Positions 17,438 to 26,047 of a stretch of DNA of 64,000 bases are shown here, piece by piece. The stretch is from NCBI RefSeq assembly GCF_009363615.1, contig NZ_CP045384.1, positions 2,106,501 to 2,170,500 of the forward strand, given 5' to 3'. Position 1 is the first letter of the stretch. Every line of letters starts with the position of its first letter. The notes beneath the pieces were generated by a model that saw nothing but the letters and a program-made list of their open reading frames with translations, ran no database searches and was not told the origin of the DNA. The stretch comes from Ruegeria sp. THAF33. Its GTDB lineage: Bacteria; Pseudomonadota; Alphaproteobacteria; Rhodobacterales; Rhodobacteraceae. The translations under genes were made by a program, and so were the position numbers.

Positions 17438-18615
17438 AACAATGCTGGCGTTGGTTCGGACCCGATGATCCGATCGCCCTGGCCGATCTCCATCAGGTCG
17501 GGGTTCAGGGCATCGTCACCGCGCTGCATCACATCCCTCCGGGACAGCCCTGGGATGAACCAAGCATAGCCGATCGGCAGGCAGTTCTGGCTACTGCCGG
17601 GTACAGTTGGGACGTTGTCGAAAGCCTGCCCGTCTCCGAGGCGATCAAAACACAGTCCGCAGACATGGCTGAACATCTGCAGGCGTATAAGTCCAGCCTC
17701 AGGGCCCTGTCCGCCCGTGGCCTCAAAGTCGTTTGCTACAACTTCATGCCAATCCTGGATTGGACGCGCACCGCCCTTCGCGCCCCGCAGCCGCACGGCG
17801 GAACGGCCATGCTGTTCGACCTGACCGATTTTGCTGTTTTCGACATACATATTCTCAAGCGGCCGGGCGCGTCCGAAGACTATTCCAACGACGTCCAGCA
17901 AACGGCCAAGGATCGCTTCTTGCGCATGTCGGATAAATCCATGGCCCAGTTGCAGCATAATGTCACTGCGGGGTTGCCCGGCGCCAACGATCAGTGGAGC
18001 GTGCAGGACGTGCGCGCTTTGTTGCAGACATATGCGCATATCGACCGTGACCGGCTGCGCGCAAACCTTGTCGATTTCCTGTCCGAGGTCGCTCCGGTGG
18101 CCCAAGAACTGGGGCTGCGCTTGTGCTGTCATCCTGATGACCCGCCATTCTCGTTGCTTGGCCTGCCGCGGATCATGTCCAGCTCCGATGACTACGGCGC
18201 CGTTTTGGATGCCGTTGATATACCGTCGAATGGCGCAACGTTGTGTACCGGGTCCCTGGGTGTTTCCCCGGAATTCGATGGGCCGGATTTCGTGCGCCGG
18301 CATGGCGGCCGGATTCACTTTGTTCACTTGCGAAATACCCGACGCATCGCGGGGTCGGACGGACAGAAGCCGGATTTCTATGAGGCTCCGCATCTGGAGG
18401 GCGACACCGACATGGTCGGCACCATTCGCGAGCTGATGAACGAACAACGCCGCCGCAAATCTCAAGGACGCAGCGACTGGCAAATTCCGATGCGGCCTGA
18501 CCACGGACAAGAACTGCTGAGCGATCTGGGCGGACACAGCACTCCGGGCTATCCGCTGATCGGGCGTATGCGTGGGCTGGCGGAACTGCGCGGCATTATG
18601 GCGGCGTTCTCATAA
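17434..18615 (+). CDS. uxuA: Mannonate dehydratase
   Basis: TIM-barrel metal-dependent dehydratase of 393 residues that converts D-mannonate to 2-keto-3-deoxygluconate. The start MKQCWRWFGPDDPIALADLH lines up with E. coli UxuA as I remember it; an ATG nine bases upstream is possible but would lengthen the overlap. Conserved segments are TALHHIPPG, CYNFMPILDWTRT, HILKRPGA, CHPDDPP (metal ligands), CTGSLGV, FVHLRNTRR and MRPDHGQE. It completes glucuronate to KDG with uxaC and uxuB across the divergent promoter, and the KDG kinase at 10860 continues the route. Confidence 0.95.
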   Translation: MKQCWRWFGPDDPIALADLHQVGVQGIVTALHHIPPGQPWDEPSIADRQAVLATAGYSWDVVESLPVSEAIKTQSADMAEHLQAYKSSLRALSARGLKVVCYNFMPILDWTRTALRAPQPHGGTAMLFDLTDFAVFDIHILKRPGASEDYSNDVQQTAKDRFLRMSDKSMAQLQHNVTAGLPGANDQWSVQDVRALLQTYAHIDRDRLRANLVDFLSEVAPVAQELGLRLCCHPDDPPFSLLGLPRIMSSSDDYGAVLDAVDIPSNGATLCTGSLGVSPEFDGPDFVRRHGGRIHFVHLRNTRRIAGSDGQKPDFYEAPHLEGDTDMVGTIRELMNEQRRRKSQGRSDWQIPMRPDHGQELLSDLGGHSTPGYPLIGRMRGLAELRGIMAAFS

Positions 18616-18682
18616 CGCGTCCGGTCAGACGGTTTCTTCCCGCCCGGAACACTTCTTTGCTTGCCTGAACGCCACATTCTTC

Positions 18683-18703
18683 GTTTACTTACGGCACGTA
18701 AAC
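18683..18703. promoter_or_regulatory. Inverted repeat GTTTAC-N9-GTAAAC in the gap after uxuA
   Basis: The 224 bases between uxuA and the next dehydrogenase (18616-18839) contain GTTTACTTACGGCACGTAAAC, two 6-base arms around a 9-base spacer. The gap also has a GGGAGGA ribosome site just before 18840. The repeat may be an operator giving the last three genes their own control. I see no terminator in the gap. Confidence 0.35.
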
Positions 18704-18839
18704 GGGCAGCGGGGTGTCTTCCGGACTCGCCCGACGTCTGTTCAAGACGCGTGAAACTCCCGCGAAAACCGATGCGATTGGGCATCATTTTTCGAAACGT
18801 CTGCCATACGGAAATGGCGGAAAGACGGGAGGACTCCAA

Positions 18840-19730
18840 ATGAAAACTGCAGGCGTAATCGGTCTTGGCGACATGGGCAGCGGCCTTGCCAAGAACCTGA
18901 TCAAGAATGGCTTTGAAACATCAGGTTTCGACCTGAGCGAGACACGCATGACGGCATTTGCCGACATGGGCGGCCTGCCCAAGAACAGCGTTGGACAGGT
19001 TGGTCGTCACGCCGACAGCGTATTTGTCATGGTGATGAACGGAGATCAGGCCCGCGATGTCATTCTGGGTGAGGACGGGCTGGTTGCGAATATGGCCAAA
19101 GGCGGAACGGTCATCCTGTCGGCGACCATTACCCCCGCCGAAGCCCACGCTATCGGGCAAGACATGGAGGGCTCGGGCATTCATCTGATCGACACGCCGG
19201 TCTCGGGTGGGTTTCCCGGCGCGCAAAACGGCACATTGACGATGATGGCTGCCGCCGCAGCGGATGTGCTGGACCGAAACGCCGAAGTCATGCAGGCAGT
19301 GTCAGCAACCATTCATCGGGTCGGAGAAAACGCCGGCGACGGCCAAACCGTGAAAGCCTGCCTGCAGTCCCTTATCGGATCGATCTTTTCCGCGACGTTC
19401 GAGGCTGCGGCCCTGGCGGCCAAAGCCGGTGTCAGCGGTCAAGCATTGCTTGACGTGTTCTCATCCTCCAGCGCGGGGTGCGGTGTGGTGAATACCGCCC
19501 TTGAAAACATCATTGATCGCAAGTTCGAAGCTACCGGCAGCCACATCGCAACCATGCACAAGGACCTGACGATCTCTCTGGCACTGGCCGGTACGTTGGG
19601 CGTTCCGATGCATACAGCCTCGTCCGCAATGCAGATCTTTCACGCCGGAAAAACCAAATACCCGAACGGCGACAATTGGGTGTGTACCCGCGTCATCGAA
19701 GAGATCGTTGGCGCAGAATTGCATCGCTGA
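18840..19730 (+). CDS. NAD-binding beta-hydroxyacid dehydrogenase, possibly L-threonate dehydrogenase-like
   Basis: 296-residue member of the 3-hydroxyisobutyrate dehydrogenase family. The start is the ATG at 18840 behind GGGAGGACTCCAA, not an upstream ATG at 18714. The NAD motif is GLGDMGSGL (8-16), the substrate loop TPVSGGFPGAQNGTL (119-133) is regular, and catalytic K172 lies in GDGQTVKACLQSL. The asparagine usually four residues after the lysine is replaced by glutamine (Q176), as I recall for L-threonate dehydrogenases. With the TIM-barrel isomerase directly downstream, a four-carbon or six-carbon acid-sugar oxidation is plausible. Confidence 0.85.
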   Translation: MKTAGVIGLGDMGSGLAKNLIKNGFETSGFDLSETRMTAFADMGGLPKNSVGQVGRHADSVFVMVMNGDQARDVILGEDGLVANMAKGGTVILSATITPAEAHAIGQDMEGSGIHLIDTPVSGGFPGAQNGTLTMMAAAAADVLDRNAEVMQAVSATIHRVGENAGDGQTVKACLQSLIGSIFSATFEAAALAAKAGVSGQALLDVFSSSSAGCGVVNTALENIIDRKFEATGSHIATMHKDLTISLALAGTLGVPMHTASSAMQIFHAGKTKYPNGDNWVCTRVIEEIVGAELHR

Positions 19731-19741
19731 GGGGGCTGAAC

Positions 19742-20605
19742 ATGAAACTAGGTGTGATTTGCGACGGCATTTCCCGCGATTTGCGGCATGCCGTTGACGT
19801 GATGGACGAATTCGGTCTGGACTATGCAGAGCTTCAGTTCGTTGATGATACGGAGGTTGGGGACCATTCCCCGCAGCAAATTGCCGAGATCGACGCGCTC
19901 TTGCGTGACCGGGGCAAGCCTGTGTCCTGTCTGTCGCGCCATATCTTTGCCGGGATGACAGCTGCAAACAGGCCCGGTGACGACCTGCACACCGGGCACA
20001 TGGACGCCTTGAAACGCGTAATCGATATGGCGCATGTTGTTGGGTCTCCGCTGGTTCGGATCATGACCCAACGAAAAGAGCAGATACTGTGGGGAAAAAA
20101 CGGCGCCGAGAAGTGGAACGTCGCGCATGGGGTATGGGACTCGATGCCTCCGTTAATCGCGCCAGCGGTTGAACTGGCAAGGGCCGAGGGCGTGACGTTA
20201 GTCGTAGAAACCGGAAACGGCACCCTGGTCAACTCCAACTATACAGCCCGCAAGCTGATTGACGATTTGGACGCATTAGACACTTTGAAAGTGCTGTGGG
20301 ACCCCGGAAACAACTGCTGGTGCCATGAACTGGCATATCCGGACGGTTATGAAGAATTGCGCGGTGGTTATCTGGGTCACATTCACATCAAGGACGTAAA
20401 GGTCGACACACCGAGGGCAACGCTGGAAGTGCGCCGCATGGGGGAAGGTCAGCTTGCGCCTCTGTTCCAACCCATCGCCGACGCGCTCCGATCCGACAGC
20501 TATGATGGCGTGATTTCATTCGAAAGCGTTTATCATCCCGGCAACGGAAATTTCGAAGATGGGTTTCGTCTGTGCATAGACAGGTTCAAAAGCCTGTTTG
20601 CATGA
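19742..20605 (+). CDS. Sugar phosphate isomerase/epimerase (AP-endonuclease-2-like TIM barrel)
   Basis: 287-residue cytoplasmic TIM-barrel protein starting at the ATG at 19742 (MKLGVICDGISRD). Metal ligands of the xylose-isomerase-like family are visible: glutamate in VVETGNG, aspartate in LWDPGNN, histidine in GHIHIKDVK and glutamate in ISFESVYHPG. Members isomerise or epimerise keto sugars or keto acids such as hydroxypyruvate or 3-keto sugars. Genes of this type often accompany Gfo/Idh/MocA oxidoreductases in 3-keto sugar and inositol pathways, which fits the three such genes upstream. Confidence 0.85.
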   Translation: MKLGVICDGISRDLRHAVDVMDEFGLDYAELQFVDDTEVGDHSPQQIAEIDALLRDRGKPVSCLSRHIFAGMTAANRPGDDLHTGHMDALKRVIDMAHVVGSPLVRIMTQRKEQILWGKNGAEKWNVAHGVWDSMPPLIAPAVELARAEGVTLVVETGNGTLVNSNYTARKLIDDLDALDTLKVLWDPGNNCWCHELAYPDGYEELRGGYLGHIHIKDVKVDTPRATLEVRRMGEGQLAPLFQPIADALRSDSYDGVISFESVYHPGNGNFEDGFRLCIDRFKSLFA

Positions 20606-20716
20606 AAGAAAGCTATAGAGTGTAATTAATCAGATACTTAAGCCTCAAAGTTGAATGCCGTATGGGGTGCGGAAAGCTGGGCGCATTCCCGCAAGATCAA
20701 GGAAAGGGTCTGATGG

Positions 20717-21136
20717 ATGAAGCAAGAGTTTTTTGAGCTGTCCATTGAAACGCCCGGCAAATCCCTCACCGACATCAGCGGGATTGTTCAGCGTGCGGTG
20801 TCCGAACATAGATTTGGCTCGGGTCTGCTGACCCTTTGGTGCGTCCACACAGGTGCCGCGCTGTTGGTACAGGCCAATGCCGATCCCGAAGTGGTCAAGG
20901 ATATCGAGACGTTCTTCGAGAAACTCGTACCCAAGTCACCAGGCAAGTATCACCACCGCCCGACCGAAGACGACAACGCCCCGTCGCATCTGCGGGCGCT
21001 GTTGACGCAAACTCAGGTATCGATCCCGGTCGAACAGGGGCAGCTTCCGCTGGGCCGCGTGCAAAGCCTGTACCTGTTCGAACATCGCGAGGCACCTAAA
21101 ACCCGCCGATTGAAGGTGCACTACATCGGGGATTGA
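20717..21136 (+). CDS. yjbQ: YjbQ family protein (UPF0047)
   Basis: 139-residue conserved small protein. Family signatures are HTGAALLVQANADP, YHHRPTEDDNAPSHL and GQLPLGRVQSLYLFEHR. E. coli YjbQ is a trimeric protein described as having weak secondary thiamin phosphate synthase activity, but its physiological function is unsettled. A short leader of about 110 bases separates it from the isomerase gene. It ends 30 bases from the convergent SDR gene. I do not see a reason to link it to the sugar pathway beyond position. Confidence 0.88.
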   Translation: MKQEFFELSIETPGKSLTDISGIVQRAVSEHRFGSGLLTLWCVHTGAALLVQANADPEVVKDIETFFEKLVPKSPGKYHHRPTEDDNAPSHLRALLTQTQVSIPVEQGQLPLGRVQSLYLFEHREAPKTRRLKVHYIGD

Positions 21137-21166
21137 TGCCTTGGGTCCCGTGGCGCGTTGACGGTG

Positions 21167-21937
21167 CTACCGCCCCATCCAGCCCCCGTCGACAACAAGA
21201 ATTTCACCGTTGACGTAGTCCGACGCGGCAGAAGCCAGAAAGATCACCGGTCCAGCAAAATCACCTGGCGTTCCCCAACGTCCCTGGGGTGTTCGTTCCA
21301 GGATCGACTTCGACCGAGCCGGATCGTCCTGCAGGGCTTGGGTATTGTCGGTCGCGATGTAGCCGGGGGCGATCGCATTCACGTTCACACCCTGCCCAGC
21401 CCATTCGTTGGCCAAAGCTTTGGTAAGCTGTCCAATCCCACCCTTCGAGGCCGCATATCCCGGCACGGTGATGCCACCCTGAAATGTCAGCAGCGATGCA
21501 GTGAAGATGATCTTCCCCGAGCCGCGCGCCAGCATGTCCTTGCCGATCTCTCGGGACAGAACGAACTGCGAGGACAGGTTCACCTCGATCACTTCGTCCC
21601 ACCAGTCGTCCGGGTGTTCGGCGGCGGGTTTGCGTTTGATCGTGCCGGCATTGTTGACAAGGATATCAATAGTTTGTCCGTCTGCCCTCAACTGATCAAT
21701 AAACGCATGCAGCGCAGCGCGATCCGAGAAGTCGCATTGGTAAGCCTGGAAACTGCGCCCCATCGCCGTCACGGCTTTTTCGACATCAGACCCGGACAGC
21801 TCAAGCGAGGCCGACACTCCGATGATATCAGCTCCGGCCGATGCCAATGCCTCGGCCATGCCGCGCCCGATGCCGCGTTTGCACCCGGTCACAAGTGCCG
21901 TTTTTCCCGTCAGGTCGAAACTTTGCAAAACACTCAT
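21167..21937 (-). CDS. kduD: SDR-family oxidoreductase, probable 2-deoxy-D-gluconate 3-dehydrogenase / KduD-like
   Basis: Classical short-chain dehydrogenase of 256 residues. It has TGCKRGIGRG (NAD site), NNAG, a catalytic serine in TASLLTFQG and YAASK, and the C-terminal DGGW. The DWWDEVIEVNLSSQF and IAPGYIATDNTQALQDDPAR stretches resemble KduD, which reduces 2,5-diketo-3-deoxygluconate in pectin and uronate catabolism. I start at the ATG at 21937, whose ATGA overlaps the upstream stop; a GTG two codons earlier is possible. It is the last gene of the ABC-importer operon. Confidence 0.82.
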   Translation of the reverse strand: MSVLQSFDLTGKTALVTGCKRGIGRGMAEALASAGADIIGVSASLELSGSDVEKAVTAMGRSFQAYQCDFSDRAALHAFIDQLRADGQTIDILVNNAGTIKRKPAAEHPDDWWDEVIEVNLSSQFVLSREIGKDMLARGSGKIIFTASLLTFQGGITVPGYAASKGGIGQLTKALANEWAGQGVNVNAIAPGYIATDNTQALQDDPARSKSILERTPQGRWGTPGDFAGPVIFLASAASDYVNGEILVVDGGWMGR

Positions 21938-22974
21938 GAACACGGTCCTACTTCGATCAGGCTTTTCATTGCGGTTGGGCTGCGATCCAGTGCTTCGAAC
22001 GCAGCCTGAATGTCTGACAGAGGGCTGACGTCGGTAATCACAACATCCGCGTCCACTCCGCCCGAAGCGACAACTGCGATCGCCTTCTCGTAATCCTCAG
22101 GCTCATAGACCCGAGCACCGATCAGTTGCAGCTCTCTCCAGAAGAATTGGAACAGGTCGATCTGGGGCTTTTGGGCATGGATCGCGACCATCACGATCCG
22201 GGCCCGCGTCGCGGCAACGGCGGTCATCGCATCAACACCAGGCTGCGTTCCCGATACCTCAAAAACCACATCCGCCCCTTTGTCGCCCGTGCGCGCGTTG
22301 ATCGTCGTCACCAGATCGGTTTCGATTGGGTTGATCGTGTCAAAACCAAGCTTTTCAGCAATCGCCAGACGGTTCGGATTCACTTCGGAGATCACGACAT
22401 TGCCACCCGCGTCCCGCGCGACCATGGCAACCAGTATGCCGATCGGGCCGCCGCCGATGACGACAACGTCCTCGCCAGGTTGCAGGCCGGATAGCCGCAC
22501 ATCGTGGCAGGCAACGGCGACCGGCTCGATCAGCGCCGCGTGATCCATACGCAATTCATCCGGCAGAACGTGCAACGTGTGGGCTGGAACGGTCCAGATC
22601 TCTTGCATGGCGCCATCAGTGTCGAGGCCCAGGAACTTGAGATTCTGACAAATATGCTGATGCCCCCGTTTGCAGGCTGGGCATTCTCCGCAGTGATCAA
22701 GCGGTCGGACAACGACCTTCTGGCCGGGCGTTATCGTATCGACGCCCTCGCCCACCGCTTCGACGACACCGGACATCTCGTGCCCGATTACCCGGTTCAG
22801 ACCGACACGGGCATCCATGTTACCGTGGTAGACGTGCATATCTGTCCCGCAAATCCCGCAATAGGCAACGCGAATGGCGACCTCGCCGGGGCCCGGAGCT
22901 GTCGCCGCGGCCTGTTCTACGGCAAAGCTCTTATTGCCCCGATAATACGCCGCAGAGATCGTCTGGGTCGTCAT
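21934..22974 (-). CDS. Zinc-dependent medium-chain alcohol/sorbitol dehydrogenase
   Basis: 346-residue MDR enzyme. The catalytic zinc ligands are C39, H65-E66 and E150; the structural zinc site is C95, C98, C101 and C109 ([15 protein letters not shown]); the NAD motif is GGGPIG (174-179). The family includes L-idonate 5-dehydrogenase, threonine 3-dehydrogenase and L-gulonate or galactitol dehydrogenases. In this operon an aldonate or polyol 5- or 3-oxidation is likely, working before the KduD-like enzyme. It overlaps both neighbouring genes by four bases. Confidence 0.88.
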   Translation of the reverse strand: MTTQTISAAYYRGNKSFAVEQAAATAPGPGEVAIRVAYCGICGTDMHVYHGNMDARVGLNRVIGHEMSGVVEAVGEGVDTITPGQKVVVRPLDHCGECPACKRGHQHICQNLKFLGLDTDGAMQEIWTVPAHTLHVLPDELRMDHAALIEPVAVACHDVRLSGLQPGEDVVVIGGGPIGILVAMVARDAGGNVVISEVNPNRLAIAEKLGFDTINPIETDLVTTINARTGDKGADVVFEVSGTQPGVDAMTAVAATRARIVMVAIHAQKPQIDLFQFFWRELQLIGARVYEPEDYEKAIAVVASGGVDADVVITDVSPLSDIQAAFEALDRSPTAMKSLIEVGPCS

Positions 22975-24071
22975 GTATGCATCTCCTTGTGTTCCTCATT
23001 CAGTTTGTCCCAGTCGAATTCCACTCCGGTCCCCGGTGTATCCGGGGCCACGGCCAGGCAGTTTTCCACAACCAGCGGACGGGTCGTGTACTGGTCTATC
23101 GGGAATGAGTGTACTTCCAGCCACCCCGCGTTGGGTTGCGCCGAAACGAGGCTGACGTGCAATTCCTGCATGCCATGGCTGCAAACCGGAATGCCATGCT
23201 GAGCGCTCAGCGCGGCCACGCGCAACCAGCCGGTGATCCCGCCGCAATTTGAGGCATCGGGCTGGATGAAACTCAGCTTCGCGTCATCAAAGGCGTACTC
23301 GAATTCGTGAATGGTGTGCAGGTTTTCACCCATGGCAAGGGGAACGCCCGTGGCTTCGGCAATTCGGCCATAACCTTTGTAATCATCTGGAATAGTCGGT
23401 TCCTCGAACCACAGGATATCGCAGTCGGCGAACCCTCGGGCGGCCTCGATGGCCTGTTCGATGCTCATGGAGTAATTCGCGTCGACCATGAAGAACCGGT
23501 CCGGTCCCAGCATCTCGCGCACTGCCCGGGCACGCGCCAGATCATCGGCCAGATCCGGTTGGCCGACCTTGATCTTGACCGCGTTGAACCCACGCGCAAG
23601 GTAGCCTTCGGTCTGGCGCAGCAGTTTCTCTAACGAGAAATTCAGGTCGATCCCGCCAGCATAGGCCTTGCACTGTTTGGACGCTCCGCCGGCCATTTGC
23701 CACAGCGGTGCATTCTGCGTTCTGCCGCGAATGTCCCAAAGTGCAATATCCACGGCCGAGATAGCGAACGAGGCGATCCCGCCCCGCGCCACATAGTGTA
23801 CGTGCCATTGCATGGCATCGTACAGGCTTTCGATCTGTTCGGCGTCTTGCCCAACCAGGAACGGCGCTAGGTCATGCTGGATCATCGCCAGAATGGCATG
23901 ACCGCCCTTGCCGCCCGTATAGGTGTACCCAACCCCATCAACCCCATCCGACGTTTGAATGGTGACGGTGATCAATTGAAAGAACGTGTGATCCCCATGT
24001 TTGGCGTCAACCAGGACTTCGGCGAGCGGGACGTTGAACAGCCGCGCTGAAACACTTTCTATGCGATTCAC
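22971..24071 (-). CDS. Mandelate racemase / muconate lactonizing enzyme family (enolase superfamily), second copy
   Basis: 366 residues from a GTG at 24069-24071, chosen because it overlaps the upstream stop as GTGA; the frame stays open further upstream but inside the permease gene. Catalytic residues line up with mandelate racemase: K166/K168 (VKIK), D197 (VDAN), E223 (WFEEP), E249 (GEN), D272 and H299 (CSHG). The D-H dyad and KxK lysines suggest a racemase or an acid-sugar dehydratase (fuconate, talarate or gluconate type). It is only distantly similar to the enolase-superfamily protein at 1814, so the two probably have different substrates. Confidence 0.88.
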   Translation of the reverse strand: MNRIESVSARLFNVPLAEVLVDAKHGDHTFFQLITVTIQTSDGVDGVGYTYTGGKGGHAILAMIQHDLAPFLVGQDAEQIESLYDAMQWHVHYVARGGIASFAISAVDIALWDIRGRTQNAPLWQMAGGASKQCKAYAGGIDLNFSLEKLLRQTEGYLARGFNAVKIKVGQPDLADDLARARAVREMLGPDRFFMVDANYSMSIEQAIEAARGFADCDILWFEEPTIPDDYKGYGRIAEATGVPLAMGENLHTIHEFEYAFDDAKLSFIQPDASNCGGITGWLRVAALSAQHGIPVCSHGMQELHVSLVSAQPNAGWLEVHSFPIDQYTTRPLVVENCLAVAPDTPGTGVEFDWDKLNEEHKEMHT

Positions 24072-25066
24072 GAACCCAAGACCTTCTGCTGCCTGGCAAT
24101 AACCCGAGACTGTAAAAGGATGACCGCAAAAAGAAAGCCTCCACGTATGACCATCTGCCAATAGGCACTGAAACTGATGGTCCCCTGACCGTTTTCAAAG
24201 TTCAGAACGTTGAAGACCAGACCCAGCAGCAGCGCGCCGGCCACCGTCGCGGGGATCGACCCCATTCCACCCGTCAACAGAGTGCCGCCCACAACGACGG
24301 ATGCGATGGCCGACAATTCCCATCCGATGCCCTCAAGGGGTTGTCCGGCTCCAAAGCCCGAGGCCAGAAAGACGCCAGCCAGCCCAGCACAGCCACCCGA
24401 TAGCAGGTAAACGAAAGCCTTGGCGCGATTGACTTTCAGGCCCATGAGGTTCGAGGCATCCTCGCTGCCCCCGATCGCCAACACGGTCCGCCCGATGGTT
24501 GTTCTTTCCAGCACCAGCCAAAGTGCCAGCGTCAGTCCGGCCACGATGACGATTGCCCATGGAAACAGACCGAACGCCTGCCCCATGCCAAGCTTAGTAA
24601 AGTTCGACCCCCAATCGACTGAAATTGTCTGGGCGCCCGAAATCACCAATGCGCCGCCTTTTGCGGCAAGCATCGTCGCCAGAGTGGCGATGAAGGGCGG
24701 AATCCGAAGGATGATAATGCAAAAGGCGTTGATCGCTCCGAAGCCCACCCCGGCAAGTACAGCCCCCGGCAGCGCAACCTGAATCCCGTATGGGCTGAGA
24801 TAGGCCGCAACAACCGAGGTAAAGGCCGCCACGGATCCGACCGACAGATCAATCCCGCCGGTCATGATCACAAAACACATGCCAAGCGCAATCGCGATGA
24901 ACATCGCGTTGTAATTCAGGAAAGACGAGAAGTTGTAGGCGCTGCCAAAGTTGTCATAGCGCATCAGCCCGAACAGGATCAAAGCCAGAAGTGCGATCCA
25001 AACCGTCACCGAGGCAGAATTGCGCCGAAGGTACTTTCGCAGGTCAAAAGCCGTTTCATCCAACAT
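24068..25066 (-). CDS. Sugar ABC transporter permease (RbsC family)
   Basis: Inner-membrane permease of 332 residues with the BPD_transp_2 fold. [35 protein letters not shown] and [21 protein letters not shown] are characteristic. It is paired with a second permease of the same family three bases upstream, forming the heterodimeric channel of a CUT2-type sugar importer. The N terminus carries a charged cytoplasmic segment (about 17 residues) before the first helix. Confidence 0.92.
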   Translation of the reverse strand: MLDETAFDLRKYLRRNSASVTVWIALLALILFGLMRYDNFGSAYNFSSFLNYNAMFIAIALGMCFVIMTGGIDLSVGSVAAFTSVVAAYLSPYGIQVALPGAVLAGVGFGAINAFCIIILRIPPFIATLATMLAAKGGALVISGAQTISVDWGSNFTKLGMGQAFGLFPWAIVIVAGLTLALWLVLERTTIGRTVLAIGGSEDASNLMGLKVNRAKAFVYLLSGGCAGLAGVFLASGFGAGQPLEGIGWELSAIASVVVGGTLLTGGMGSIPATVAGALLLGLVFNVLNFENGQGTISFSAYWQMVIRGGFLFAVILLQSRVIARQQKVLGS

Positions 25067-25069
25067 CGA

Positions 25070-26047
25070 TCAAGCCCTCCGGAACTGCTGGACCCAAACG
25101 GCCAGGATAATGATGACGGCCTTGGCTATTAGCGCAACTTCGTCCTCTACCCCGTTGGCCAGTAACGTATATTTGACCAACTGGATTATGACGGCTCCCA
25201 GAATGGCGCCAAAGATCGGCGCCCGCCCGCCTTGTAAAAGCGCCCCGCCCACAACCGCGGCCGCGATGGCATCAAGTTCCATCAGATTGCCGTTGCGCGC
25301 AGCGTCCGAGGCCGAGTTGATCGCAACCACGATCAGACCCGCCAGGCCCGCAAGCACCGCGCAGATGACATAGGCCCCGATCTTGACCCGCCGGACAGGA
25401 CCACCCGACAGATATGCCGCGCGTTCATTGCCGCCTATCGCCAGCAGGTAACGGCCCCATGTGGTTCTGGTGATCACCCAGAACAGCACACAGGCAATGG
25501 CCAGCGCCAGCCAGCCTTGAAACGGCAAGCCAAGCACTTTTCCGGTTCCAAGATAACTGAATGAAGGGTTTGAAAATGTCTGTAGGTTCCCGTTCGTCAA
25601 AACCTGGGCAATACCGCGACCAGAGATGAAGAGAATGAGCGTTGCCACAATGGGCTGAACGTTCAATATGGCAACCATCACTCCGTTGAACACCCCGCAT
25701 AACCCTGCGATGAACAGCGGCAGGATAATGGCCAAAGTGACGCCGAGCATTGGATTAGCGGCTCCCAGATCCGACAGAAATATCAGCGGGGCCAGCGCCC
25801 CCGCCAGAGCCATGACCGCGCCAACCGACAGATCAATCCCACCCGTGGCGATGACCAGCGTCATACCCATGGCCACGATGGCGATCGTGGCAACCTGGCT
25901 GATATTTACGAACAAAGTTTGCAGTTGCAGGAAATTGGGGGTGAAAAACGCGTTGAACACCAGCAGGGCGACCAACGCGGCGATGCCGCCGTGAAAGCGG
26001 AAGGGCATCGATGCAACCCGTTGCGGCAACTTCATTGCGCGGTCCAT
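25070..26047 (-). CDS. Sugar ABC transporter permease (RbsC family)
   Basis: 325-residue inner-membrane permease. It shows [39 protein letters not shown] and VGGALLQGGRAPIFGAILGA, matching RbsC-type permeases of CUT2 importers. The gene overlaps the ATPase stop by 16 bases and precedes the second permease by three bases, so the four importer genes are one unit. Two different permease subunits rather than one homodimer are usual for several roseobacter and rhizobial sugar systems. Confidence 0.92.
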   Translation of the reverse strand: MDRAMKLPQRVASMPFRFHGGIAALVALLVFNAFFTPNFLQLQTLFVNISQVATIAIVAMGMTLVIATGGIDLSVGAVMALAGALAPLIFLSDLGAANPMLGVTLAIILPLFIAGLCGVFNGVMVAILNVQPIVATLILFISGRGIAQVLTNGNLQTFSNPSFSYLGTGKVLGLPFQGWLALAIACVLFWVITRTTWGRYLLAIGGNERAAYLSGGPVRRVKIGAYVICAVLAGLAGLIVVAINSASDAARNGNLMELDAIAAAVVGGALLQGGRAPIFGAILGAVIIQLVKYTLLANGVEDEVALIAKAVIIILAVWVQQFRRA

